Origin: JAEUMW01 sp039807745
GTDB lineage: Bacteria; Pseudomonadota; Gammaproteobacteria; Burkholderiales; JAEUMW01
Reading direction: 5' to 3'
Length of the DNA: 20,353 nt
Assembly (NCBI GenBank): GCA_039807745.1
Contig: JBDHRV010000058.1
Location: 1-20,353, forward strand
The notes beneath the pieces are model-generated. The model was not told the origin of the DNA, searched no databases, and was given only the letters and a program-made list of their open reading frames with translations. The position numbers and the translations under genes were made by a program. Below are positions 1-8,104 of the stretch, piece after piece (position 1 is the first letter of the stretch; each line of letters begins with the position of its first letter).

Positions 1-2916
1 CTACTGAATCACGAGTGGCTGCGGTTCGCCTGACGCGTAGCCTTGGCCGTAGTCCACCCCGATCTCCCGCAGCGTCTCGAGAATCGCGTCGTTCTGCACC
101 CACTCCGCGATGGTCCGAAGGCCCATGATGTGGCCGATGCGATGCACCGCCTCGACCATGGCGCGGTCGATCTCGTCGGTGGCGAGGTTGCGTATGAACC
201 CGCCATCGATCTTCAGGTAATCCACCGGCAGGGTCTTGAGGTAACTGAAGGACGACACGCCGGTGCCGAAATCGTCGAGCGCGAAACGACAGCCGCGCGC
301 CTTCAGGATGTCGATGAAGTGCAGCACGTGGGCGAGCTCCGATACGGCGGAAGTCTCCGTGATCTCGAAGCAGAGGGTATGCGGCGATACACCCGTATGC
401 TCGATCCGTTCGATCACGAAATCGAGGAAGTCGGCGGCACCGAGCGATTGTGCCGAAACATTGATGGAGAACATGACGTCGCCTTCGCGGGACGTGGCGG
501 CGGAGAGGGCATCGAGTGTCTTCATGACCACCCAGCGGTCGATGGCGAGCATCAGCCCGTAGCGCTCCGCCGCCGGGAGAAAGGCGCCCGGTGGCACGAT
601 CTGGCCTTCCTCGTCCAGCATGCGCAGCAGGATCTCGCCGTGGTGGCCGCTGAGCGCGCTGGAAGCAATGGGCACGATCGGCTGGTAGTACAAGCGGAAG
701 CGCTCGTCGGCGAGCGCCTGCTGGATGCGCGGCATCCAGCGCATCTCGCCGTGGCGCTGCGCGAGCATGCTGTCGTCGGCCTGATATACGTGCACCCGGT
801 TGCGTCCTTTTTCCTTCGCCGCATAGCACGAGCTGTCGGCGGCGCTCATTGCCCCGGACGGCGTTTCGCCCGCGTGGACAAGCGGCACGAGGCCGATGCT
901 GACGCCGATCTGAAAGCTTTTGTCCTGCCAGGCAAAGCGGAACCCGTGCACCAGCTCGCGCAGGTTGTTCGCAATGCGCTTCGCCTCGGGGACAGCGCAG
1001 TGCTCGAGCAGGACGCCGAACTCGTCGCCGCCGAGTCGGGCCAGGGTATCGCGCGCGCGCAGCTTGGTCCGCAGCAGCGCCGAGATCTGTCGCAGCAGGT
1101 CGTCGCCCGCGACGTGGCCGCAGGTATCGTTCACGACCTTGAACTGATCCAGATCGAGATAGAGCAGCGCGTGCGGCGCGTAAGGGCTCGCCGAGGCCAG
1201 CAAATGCGTCAGGCGGCGCTCGAATTCGCGGCGGTTCACGAGCTCCGTCAGCGTGTCGTGGGTGGCCTGATGCGAGAGTTGCTGCGCAAGCTTGCGCTGC
1301 GCCGTCACGTCGCGAAAGACGAGCACGGCGCCGATCGTGACATCGCTGCTGTCGAGTATGGGCGCGACCGAGGTGTCGATGCTGATCTCGCGCTCGTCCC
1401 GGCAGATCAAGACGGTGTGGTTGCGCGGGCCGATCCTTTCCTTCGCGCGCATGCCCTCGCCGACGGGATCTTCAGTCGGCTCGCGCGTCTCCTCATGCAC
1501 GATGCGAAACACTTCGGCAAGCGGCCGCTCCCTGGCTTCCGCCTCGAGCCAGCCGGTCAGATCTTCGGCAACCTTGTTGAGGTATGTGATGCGTTGCGCC
1601 GCATCGGTGGTGATGACCGCATCGCCGATGCTTGCCAGCGTTATGCGAAACAGCTCCTTCTCTCTTTGCAGGACGTCGTTCGTTTGCGCGAGCTCCACCG
1701 TGCGCTCGCCGACCTTGCGCTCGAGCTCCTCGTAGGCCTGCCGCAGTGCCCGCTCCGCCTGTTTGCGCGCGCTGATGTCGCGGCAGAGCGCCATGATGCG
1801 CCGCTCGCCTTCCATGTTGACCACCGTGGCGTTGACCTCGATCGGCACGACGCGGTCTGTCGTATCGACGTAGTCGATCTCGAGATTGCGCACGTAACCG
1901 CGCGCGAGACATTCATCGAGCTCGGTCGCCTTGCGTGCGATGTCGTACGGTGCCGTCCACTCGGTCACCTTGCGTCCCTGGATCTGCGCGAGGGTGCGGT
2001 GCCCGGTGAGACTGACATATTCGCGATTGGCATCGAGGATGCGGCCCTCCGCGTCCATGATGTGGTAGCCGGTGCCGGTCGTGTCGACGAGGGTCCGATA
2101 TACCTCGTTGCCGGCCTGCAAGGCCTGCGCGGTACGCTTGCGCTCATTGATCTCCGCCTCGAGCCCGTCGAGCGCGGCCTGCTGCCGGTCTCGCGCTGCC
2201 GCGACCTCGTTCAGCAGTCCCACGTTGTCGAAGCGCAGATGCATCGACTCCAGAACGGAGAGTTGGAGTCGGCGCGAGATGATTGTCATCAGCAGCGCGA
2301 AGAGCAGCAGCATGCCACTCATCACGACGTAGACTTCGGACAGATGGAGCATCAAGCGCACCGCGAGCGGCAGGATCGCGGGCAACACGAACGCGAGATA
2401 GGCGCCGCGGAACGATGACAGCGTGGTCATGCCGCCGGCGGCCAGACCCGCGATCATGAAGGCGAGAAACATCTCGTGCAGCAGACTGGGCTCCCGCAAC
2501 GGAAAGACCCCGGCCACCCCCCACAGCACCCCCGACAGACCCACGGTGAACACGAACGCATGGCCCCAGGCCGGGGCTTCGCGCGGCGGCGGAGCGATCA
2601 GGAAGTAGCGCTGCATGAGCCAGACGCGGCCGAGCGTCAACAGGCCGAGCGCGAACGACCATGCGAGCAGCAAGGCGCGCGGCACTTCCCCCCACAGCAC
2701 GAAGACGACCAGGCAACCGATGACGACGGTGGCGAAGAGCGCGGTGGGAAGCTGCCGGTAAAGCAGCCGGACCTGCTCCGCCGCGATCTCGGCCTCGTGG
2801 GAGTCTCCGCCAGACGGCGACGAGGCCGCCACGGCACGCCGGATGCCCGGACCACCGAACCAGCGATCGATCATGGCCAGTTGCCCGCGAAGGATGGTGG
2901 ATCGCAACTCCGTCAT
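1..2916 (-). CDS. Membrane-anchored PAS-PAS-GGDEF-EAL cyclic-di-GMP signalling protein
   Basis: Predicted bifunctional diguanylate cyclase/phosphodiesterase of 971 residues; the stop codon is at positions 1-3. I start it at the ATG at 2916 because the upstream frame is compositionally unlike protein and runs into the next gene. Residues 57-215 hold five or six hydrophobic segments, followed by a coiled coil, PAS 1 (about 270-380) and PAS 2 (about 420-540). The GGDEF domain has an intact GGDEF motif at 629-633 and an RARD inhibitory site (RxxD) five residues before it. The EAL domain (about 735-960) reads EIL in place of EAL at 761-763, but the other signature residues are present: SINVS, FEITE, LDDFGTG, LKID, AEWV and YGQGY. 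Both activities may therefore be possible; which dominates cannot be read from sequence. The signal sensed is unknown. A start at the ATG at 2874 is possible. No strong ribosome-binding site is seen at either start. Confidence 0.93.
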   Translation of the reverse strand: MTELRSTILRGQLAMIDRWFGGPGIRRAVAASSPSGGDSHEAEIAAEQVRLLYRQLPTALFATVVIGCLVVFVLWGEVPRALLLAWSFALGLLTLGRVWLMQRYFLIAPPPREAPAWGHAFVFTVGLSGVLWGVAGVFPLREPSLLHEMFLAFMIAGLAAGGMTTLSSFRGAYLAFVLPAILPLAVRLMLHLSEVYVVMSGMLLLFALLMTIISRRLQLSVLESMHLRFDNVGLLNEVAAARDRQQAALDGLEAEINERKRTAQALQAGNEVYRTLVDTTGTGYHIMDAEGRILDANREYVSLTGHRTLAQIQGRKVTEWTAPYDIARKATELDECLARGYVRNLEIDYVDTTDRVVPIEVNATVVNMEGERRIMALCRDISARKQAERALRQAYEELERKVGERTVELAQTNDVLQREKELFRITLASIGDAVITTDAAQRITYLNKVAEDLTGWLEAEARERPLAEVFRIVHEETREPTEDPVGEGMRAKERIGPRNHTVLICRDEREISIDTSVAPILDSSDVTIGAVLVFRDVTAQRKLAQQLSHQATHDTLTELVNRREFERRLTHLLASASPYAPHALLYLDLDQFKVVNDTCGHVAGDDLLRQISALLRTKLRARDTLARLGGDEFGVLLEHCAVPEAKRIANNLRELVHGFRFAWQDKSFQIGVSIGLVPLVHAGETPSGAMSAADSSCYAAKEKGRNRVHVYQADDSMLAQRHGEMRWMPRIQQALADERFRLYYQPIVPIASSALSGHHGEILLRMLDEEGQIVPPGAFLPAAERYGLMLAIDRWVVMKTLDALSAATSREGDVMFSINVSAQSLGAADFLDFVIERIEHTGVSPHTLCFEITETSAVSELAHVLHFIDILKARGCRFALDDFGTGVSSFSYLKTLPVDYLKIDGGFIRNLATDEIDRAMVEAVHRIGHIMGLRTIAEWVQNDAILETLREIGVDYGQGYASGEPQPLVIQ

Positions 2917-3118
2917 CGTCCATCTGCCCGACAAGCTGGAGCCTGCATACTGACTCGCTCTCGAGTGTAGTCCAAGTGTCTCGCGCTCGCCATGCAAAGC
3001 GCACCCACCGCACGCGATTTCAGCTACGGAGGCGTCAATGCCCATGCGCGCAGGAGTGACATCGCGCTCCACCGCCGACGGCGGCACGCTCGTCATCATG
3101 CCGGAGTTTGCACGGATG

Positions 3119-3144
3119 AAAAACGTGGGTAATGAAGAACCCAC
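3119..3144 (-). terminator. Rho-independent terminator after the PhoD-like gene
   Basis: On the minus strand a perfect 6-bp stem (GTGGGT/ACCCAC, 8-nt loop, 3125-3144) is followed after one base by five T residues (3123-3119). It lies 38 nt past the stop of the phosphatase gene and would separate that gene from the cyclic-di-GMP gene downstream. A second small hairpin (GGCGAT-GGAA-ATCGCC) lies between it and the stop. Confidence 0.7.
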
Positions 3145-3181
3145 CTTGCGGAAGAGCGGCGATGGAAATCGCCCGCAGGAG

Positions 3182-4534
3182 CTATCTGGGCGATGCGCGC
3201 AGCATGTCGGCGCGCACCTCGTGCGCCCACAGCTCGCGCCCATCGGCCGCGAACGCGCGAAACACGACCCGGCGCTCGCCGCGCGTGCCGGTCAGGTCCA
3301 GCGTGCAGAAATTGCGCGCGCCCATGACGACCGTGCCCGGCACGCGCAGCGGATTGTCCTTTTCGTCGTCGTGGGGGCGCGCAGCTGATGTGAGCGGAGA
3401 GCACGTGAGCTCGTAGAGCGGATAGCTCCCGGCACGCTCGCGCCGCAGGAGTTCGGTGTGATGACGATCGCCGGAGAGGAATACGACCCCCTTCACGCCC
3501 TGGCGCGTGAGCCAGTCCAGGAACTCGGCGCGCTCCTGTGGGTAGTTGTGCCAACCCTCGTACCGAATCGCGTCGTTCATGAGCTGGCTGCCGTTCGCGA
3601 CGAACTTGAAGGTCGCGGTCGACGCGGCGAGCGCCTGTTTCAGCCAGTCGATCTGCGCACGTCCGAGCATCGTGCGCTCCGCGTCGTCCACGGCGCGATC
3701 GGTCGAGCGGTACCAGCGATCGTCGAGCAGGAAGAAGTCGGCGTCGAGGTAGGAGAACGTGGTGAAGACGCCCGGCACGCCCGGCAGTCCGTGGCTCGGA
3801 TTCGCCCAGTAGCGTTGGAAGAGCGCGAGAGCGCTCCCTTTGAACACGAAGCTGCGATTGGCGTCGTTGGGTCCATAGTCGTGATCGTCCCAGATGGCAT
3901 AGTGGGGAGTGGCTGCCAGCAGCGGCTGCAAGGCCGGCAGCGCGCGATGCCGGCGCCAGCGGTCGCTCATGCCCCACGGGCTTTCATAGTCGACTTCACG
4001 GAAGTACACGTTGTCGCCGAGCCACAGCATGAAGTGATCGGCCGGCGTCGCGCGCGCCTGCGCCGCAATGGTGCCGAAGATGAAGTAGTCGCCGCCGTAG
4101 GAAGGACCCGGCCGGTCGTAAGGCGGATCGTTCACGTAGGCGCAGGATCCGAGGAAAACCCGCAGATCCGGCGGCTCGGCACGCCCCCGCCAGAGCGGCT
4201 GGGTGCGGACGAACGACTGCTCGGCGAGCGACACGGGTTCGCCATCGAGCAGGATGCGGTATTCGTAGCGGGTGCCGGGCTCCAGCGCTACCAGCTCGAA
4301 CGTGGTGGCGAAGTCGGTGTTCGCGCGAAGCTCCACCGCCGCCGAGCGCTGCTTCGCCTGCGGCTCGTCCGCCCGCCAGAGCTCGATCTGCGCCGTGCCG
4401 GGCCCGTCGGCCTGGAGCCAGATCTTGGCGGTGCGCAGGGTCACGTGCCCCGCCATCGGGCCGGACAGGAGACCCGGTGCGGCGACGGCGGGGCCGGCGA
4501 GGAGCAAAGCGAGCAGAGCGAAGAGTAGTCTCAT
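3182..4534 (-). CDS. Secreted PhoD-like phosphatase (metallophosphatase superfamily)
   Basis: Predicted exported phosphoesterase of the PhoD-like family, 450 residues. The ATG at 4534 is chosen because it begins a textbook signal peptide (basic MR, hydrophobic leucine/alanine core, AVAA cleavage region at about residue 19); an upstream ATG at 4654 would bury that signal. An N-terminal beta-sandwich (about 20-115) precedes the catalytic domain. Metal-site motifs typical of the family are visible in order: LGSCAYVND, WLGDNVYF, IWDDHDYGPND, VANGSQL and SGDRHH. The natural substrate is unknown; family members act on phosphomono- or phosphodiesters in the periplasm. No clear Shine-Dalgarno sequence precedes the start. 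A terminator follows at 3119-3144, suggesting a single-gene transcript. Family assignment is firm; the exact substrate is not. Confidence 0.92.
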   Translation of the reverse strand: MRLLFALLALLLAGPAVAAPGLLSGPMAGHVTLRTAKIWLQADGPGTAQIELWRADEPQAKQRSAAVELRANTDFATTFELVALEPGTRYEYRILLDGEPVSLAEQSFVRTQPLWRGRAEPPDLRVFLGSCAYVNDPPYDRPGPSYGGDYFIFGTIAAQARATPADHFMLWLGDNVYFREVDYESPWGMSDRWRRHRALPALQPLLAATPHYAIWDDHDYGPNDANRSFVFKGSALALFQRYWANPSHGLPGVPGVFTTFSYLDADFFLLDDRWYRSTDRAVDDAERTMLGRAQIDWLKQALAASTATFKFVANGSQLMNDAIRYEGWHNYPQERAEFLDWLTRQGVKGVVFLSGDRHHTELLRRERAGSYPLYELTCSPLTSAARPHDDEKDNPLRVPGTVVMGARNFCTLDLTGTRGERRVVFRAFAADGRELWAHEVRADMLRASPR

Positions 4535-4881
4535 GGGGCGGAGAGTGTAGCGCTCGCTGCCGACGGTCACGTCACAGCCGGAAAAACGGCGTCGAGGAGG
4601 TCGAGCGCGAATGCATACACGCCGGGTTCCTTCGAGGCGCAGCGGGTCGTTCATCGCGACGCCCAGGGCATAGGAGGCCTGGATCGGCGTCGTGAATCCC
4701 GAGGCGCTTGGTCAAAAGCACTTCCCAGGAGCGCGCCCGGTGCGGCAACGCCACTGAAACACCGCATTGCTCTGCTTCGCTTTCATCGCGCCTCCGAGGA
4801 AGCGTCAGCCGGAATCGCGAAATCCGGTCGGACGCGGCGCGCCTATTATGCCGCGCGGAACGCGGCCGTGGAGGAGGCGGA
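4535..4881. other. Intergenic region, no confident gene
   Basis: This 347-bp gap lies between two minus-strand genes. No RNA gene or convincing terminator was recognised. On the minus strand, 4690-4567 reads as protein-like text in two different frames (SYALGVAMNDPLRLEG, then after a frame change VYAFALDLLDAVFPAV to a stop at 4567). This may be a decayed gene fragment, but I cannot assign a family. Confidence 0.35.
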
Positions 4882-5700
4882 TCAGGCCGCGATGCGCGGC
4901 GGCCCGCATGTGGGCTCCTCTGCGGCGCCGTCGAATGCGGCGCTCCCGGGCGTCGACGCGCGGGTGCGCACCCCCCACTGCACGACCTCCATCCGGCCGT
5001 CGTCGTGCTCGACGATCGCCGTGCAGCTGTCCACCCAGTCGCCGCAGTTGATATAGGCGACGCCCTCGATCTCGCGCATGGTCGCCACGTGGATGTGGCC
5101 GCAGATGACGCCGTCGAGTCTTCGATCCATCACGTTGCGCACCACGGACTGCTCGAAGTCGTCGATGAAGCTCACGGCGCTCTTTACCCTGCGCTTCGCA
5201 TAGCCGGAGAGCGACCAGTAACCGGGAACGCCGAGCGAACGGCGGATCCACGACAGCGTCACGTTCAGTCGCACGACGAAGGCGTATACACGATCGCCCA
5301 GCACGGCGAGCCAGCGGTGGTACCGCGTCACGGTATCGAATTCGTCGCCGTGGAGCAGCAGGTAGCGTTTGCCGTCTGCCGCCGTGTGCACGTGTTCGTG
5401 CACCACCAGGATGTCGCCGAAGGAGATGCCGGCGTGCTCGCGGATTGCCTCGTCGTGGTTGCCGGGAACGAACACGACGCGCACTCCGTGGCGGGCACGC
5501 TTGAGGATCTTCTGCACCACCGTGTTCTGCGCCGCCGTCCAGAAGATGCCGCGGCTCAACGCCCAGAAGTCGATGATGCCGCCGACCAGGAAGAGATGGT
5601 CGGACTCGTACTCGCGCAGAAACTCGAGCAGTCGTTCCGCCTGGCACGCGCGCGTCCCGAGATGGATGTCGGAGAGGAAGATCGAGCGCACCCGGGTCAT
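4882..5700 (-). CDS. LpxH-family metallophosphoesterase (UDP-2,3-diacylglucosamine diphosphatase-like) with an altered metal site
   Basis: A 272-residue calcineurin-like phosphoesterase resembling the LpxH/LpxH2 group, which removes UMP from UDP-2,3-diacylglucosamine in lipid A synthesis. The start at 5700 opens directly on the first beta strand. Visible motifs are SDIHLG (D11, H13), PGNHDE (N81, H82), LLHGDEFD (H117) and ICGHIHVAT (H202, H204), plus the family-typical tracts YWSLSGYAKRRVKSAVSFI and YINCGDWVDSCTA. The second motif is unusual: the family has GD-x-x-D, but this protein reads VGGIIDFW, so the metal-bridging Asp is Gly41 (codon GGC at 5580-5578; a single A-to-G change from GAC). 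The enzyme may be inactive, altered, or the base may be a sequencing error. It may be a paralogue and not the essential LpxH; no other lipid A genes are adjacent. Confidence 0.88.
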   Translation of the reverse strand: MTRVRSIFLSDIHLGTRACQAERLLEFLREYESDHLFLVGGIIDFWALSRGIFWTAAQNTVVQKILKRARHGVRVVFVPGNHDEAIREHAGISFGDILVVHEHVHTAADGKRYLLLHGDEFDTVTRYHRWLAVLGDRVYAFVVRLNVTLSWIRRSLGVPGYWSLSGYAKRRVKSAVSFIDDFEQSVVRNVMDRRLDGVICGHIHVATMREIEGVAYINCGDWVDSCTAIVEHDDGRMEVVQWGVRTRASTPGSAAFDGAAEEPTCGPPRIAA

Positions 5701-5907
5701 GGACGTCAGGGCTCCGCGGGCGGCGGCGCCGTGCGCCGCGCGACGAGGCCCGACAGGCGGCGGAAGTAAAACGTGGCGCGCCGGCCCTGGCCGAGCCTGT
5801 CGGCGAACGATTGAGCCGGCTTCAAGCAAAATCCCTTGTGGGCGGTGCGCACAGCATGAAACCTCAAGGGTAGGCGGGATATGTGACGGCGACGTTAACG
5901 AATGGAG
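5701..5907. other. Intergenic region upstream of the LpxH-like gene
   Basis: This stretch lies between the start of the LpxH-like gene (5700) and the terminator of the acetate operon. It must carry the promoter of the LpxH-like gene, but no convincing -35/-10 pair was recognised. No coding region is supported. Confidence 0.4.
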
Positions 5908-5936
5908 AAGAAAAAACGCCGGCGCATGGCCGGCGT
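5908..5936 (-). terminator. Rho-independent terminator of the yjcH-actP operon
   Basis: On the minus strand a perfect 8-bp GC-rich stem (ACGCCGGC/GCCGGCGT, 5-nt loop, 5916-5936) runs straight into a run of six or more T residues (5916-5911). It lies about 70 nt after the actP stop and is the strongest terminator in the window. Confidence 0.88.
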
Positions 5937-6007
5937 GAACGGGTAGACCGACGGCCTGCCAGTGCAGCGGCGCAGGCCCTTCGGTGCGCGGTCGTTGCGC
6001 GCTCGCG

Positions 6008-7681
6008 CTAGTGGCTCGCCGCGCCGGCGGCGCCGAAGCCGGTCTGCGCACGCACGTACTGATCATCGAACGCAGCCTTTTCCTTCGCGGCCTGTGCGCT
6101 GGTGTCGAGCTTGGAGACCAGCCAGCAGACGAAGAACGCCAGCGGCATCGAGAACACGGCGGGCTGCTCGTACGGGAACAGGGGCTTTTCGTGGCCTAGC
6201 ACTGTCACCCATACGGCCTTGGAGAACACCACGATGGCGACGGCCGAGACCAGTCCGACCAGACCGCCCCAGACCGCGCCCCGGGTGGTCAGACCCTTCC
6301 AGTACATGGAAAGGAACAGCACCGGGAAGTTGCACGAGGCGGCGATGCCGAAGGCCAGGCCGACCATGAATGCAATGTTGAGCTTCTCGAACAGAATACC
6401 GAGCAGCACCGCGAGCACCCCGAGCCCCAGGGAGGAAATCTTGGAGATCCGTACCTCCGAAGCTTCCGACACCTTGCCCAGCTTGATCGCGTTGGCATAG
6501 ATGTCGTGCGACAGCGCCGAGGCGCCGGCGAGCGCCAGACCCGATACCACCGCGAGGATGGTGGCGAAAGCGACCGCCGCGAGGAAGCCGAGCAGCAGAT
6601 TCCCGCCGACGGCGTGCGCGAGATGCAAAGCCGGCATGTTGGTGCCGCCGATCATCTTGCCCGCGATGTTGCCACCCTCGAAGTAGGCCGGGTTCTGGCC
6701 GACGATCACGATTGCCGACAGCCCCAACAGGCTCACGACGCAGAAGAAGAAGCCGACGCAGAAGGTCGCGACGAACACGCTCTTGCGCGCCTGCTTGGCA
6801 TCCGGCACGGTGAAGAACCGCATCAGGATGTGCGGCAGCCCGGCGGTGCCGAACATGAGCCCCATCCCCAGCGACACCGCCGTGACCGGGTCCGCCAGCA
6901 TGTTGCCGGGAACCATGATCTTGTCGCCGTCCTTGTGCAGCGACACCGCCTTCTGCGCCAGCGCCTCGAAGTTGAAGCCGAACTGCGACATGGCCAGCAG
7001 CATCACGATGGTGCCGCCGCCGAGCAGCAGGCAGGCCTTGATGATCTGCACCCAGGTGGTCGCGAGCATGCCGCCAAACGTGACGTAGATCACCATCATC
7101 ACGCCCACCACCACCACCGCCAGCCAGTAAGGAAGCCCGAACAGGAGCTTGATCAGCTGCCCGGCGCCCACCATCTGCGCGATCAGATAGAAGACGACCA
7201 CGGCGAGCGAACCGATCGCCGCCATGGTGCGCACCTTCCGCTGATCCAGACGGTACGACGTGATGTCGGCGAAGGTGAACTTGCCGAGGTTGCGCAGTCG
7301 TTCCGCCATCAGGAACATGATGATCGGCCAGCACGCGAAGAAAGCGATGCAATAAATGAAGCCGTCGTAGCCTTTCGAGTACACGAGGCCGGTGATCCCG
7401 AGCAGCGTGGCCGCCGACATGTAGTCGCCGGCGATCGCCAGTCCGTTCTGCGTGCCCGTGATGCCGCCGCCCGCCGCATAGTAATCGCTCGCGGTCTTGG
7501 TGCGCTTGGCGGCCCAGTAGGTGATGCCCAGCGTCGCCGCCACGAACACCAGGAACATCACGATCGCAGGGATGTTGAGCGGCTGTTGCTGCGTCTCGGC
7601 CACCGCCGGCCCGGCCAGCGCGCATCCGGTCCAGAGCACAGCGGCGAGGGCCGAAGCCCTGGGTAGGATCGTTCGCATCAT
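6008..7681 (-). CDS. actP: Cation/acetate symporter ActP (sodium:solute symporter family)
   Basis: A 557-residue inner-membrane transporter predicted to take up acetate with a cation. It begins with a signal-like segment (MMRTILPRA...ALAGPAVAE), as ActP proteins do, followed by about 13 hydrophobic segments. Long tracts match the E. coli protein from memory: GLAIAGDYMSAA, FTFADITSYRL, YLIAQMVGAG, FGGMLATTWVQIIKA, GLMFGTAGLPHILMRFFTV, AVAFATILAVVSGL, FEKLNIAFMVGLAF and the C-terminal RAQTGFG. The start at 7681 has an AAGGAGG ribosome-binding site 7 nt upstream; the ATG at 7678 is the alternative. The start overlaps the stop of the upstream yjcH gene (ATGA), indicating translational coupling, and a strong terminator follows at 5908-5936. 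Identification is very secure. Confidence 0.97.
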   Translation of the reverse strand: MMRTILPRASALAAVLWTGCALAGPAVAETQQQPLNIPAIVMFLVFVAATLGITYWAAKRTKTASDYYAAGGGITGTQNGLAIAGDYMSAATLLGITGLVYSKGYDGFIYCIAFFACWPIIMFLMAERLRNLGKFTFADITSYRLDQRKVRTMAAIGSLAVVVFYLIAQMVGAGQLIKLLFGLPYWLAVVVVGVMMVIYVTFGGMLATTWVQIIKACLLLGGGTIVMLLAMSQFGFNFEALAQKAVSLHKDGDKIMVPGNMLADPVTAVSLGMGLMFGTAGLPHILMRFFTVPDAKQARKSVFVATFCVGFFFCVVSLLGLSAIVIVGQNPAYFEGGNIAGKMIGGTNMPALHLAHAVGGNLLLGFLAAVAFATILAVVSGLALAGASALSHDIYANAIKLGKVSEASEVRISKISSLGLGVLAVLLGILFEKLNIAFMVGLAFGIAASCNFPVLFLSMYWKGLTTRGAVWGGLVGLVSAVAIVVFSKAVWVTVLGHEKPLFPYEQPAVFSMPLAFFVCWLVSKLDTSAQAAKEKAAFDDQYVRAQTGFGAAGAASH

Positions 7682-7989
7682 TTCATGGCCTCCTTGACGA
7701 TGTCCGCGTTGATGCCATCGAAATCCCTGTTGGCCCGGTAGATGTAATACCCGGTCAACAACCAGAAGAACCAGATGATGCCGGCTCCGATCGGAATCGC
7801 GATGGTGGTTGCAGAACCCTGCCACAGAGGCGCTGCCAGCAGCGCAGGCTTGAAGGCTACTACGAGGATGAAACCATAGAAGATTACCAGTACGAGGATC
7901 GACAACCTCACGGCGAACCGAGTGCGCCTCGCGACCAGCTGCTCGAACTTCGGATTGCGTCTGATGCGTTCATAGACATCCGTCGACAT
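7678..7989 (-). CDS. yjcH: DUF485 membrane protein YjcH, partner of ActP
   Basis: A 103-residue DUF485 protein with a charged cytoplasmic N-terminus (VYERIRRNPKFEQLVARR), two transmembrane segments (about 27-48 and 60-84) and the GYYIYRANRDFD ending typical of the family. It is regularly co-transcribed with actP and probably supports the transporter; its precise role is not established. The start at 7989 has an AGGGGG ribosome-binding site. Its stop overlaps the actP start, and the two form an operon with the terminator at 5908-5936. Confidence 0.95.
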   Translation of the reverse strand: MSTDVYERIRRNPKFEQLVARRTRFAVRLSILVLVIFYGFILVVAFKPALLAAPLWQGSATTIAIPIGAGIIWFFWLLTGYYIYRANRDFDGINADIVKEAMK

Positions 7990-8104
7990 CGTTTTCCCCC
8001 CTGTCTTGACGTCGTTTGGGAAGAGCGTGCGGGCCGCAGGACTGGACCTGAGCGCCCCGGAAATGGTACAAGCACAGCGTATGGCCAGCGGCTATACGGA
8101 TTGA
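7990..8104. promoter_or_regulatory. Divergent promoter region between yjcH-actP and the exonuclease gene
   Basis: This 115-bp gap separates two divergent transcription units and so should contain both promoters. I could not pick out a convincing sigma-70 or sigma-54 promoter in either direction. The assignment rests on gene orientation only. Confidence 0.45.

Noticed and set aside
43..2418. Long plus-strand open frame opposite the cyclic-di-GMP gene
   Set aside because: It is the antisense shadow of a GC-rich gene; the product is His/Arg/Gln-rich with no recognisable domain, while the minus strand encodes complete PAS, GGDEF and EAL domains.
4534..4654. Upstream start for the PhoD-like protein at 4654
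   Set aside because: It adds 40 Arg-rich residues before a clear signal peptide that begins at 4534.
8073..8092. Sigma-54-like site (TGGCC...TGTGC, minus strand) upstream of yjcH-actP
   Set aside because: The GG and GC elements are 11 nt apart, not the required 10, so it does not fit the -24/-12 spacing.
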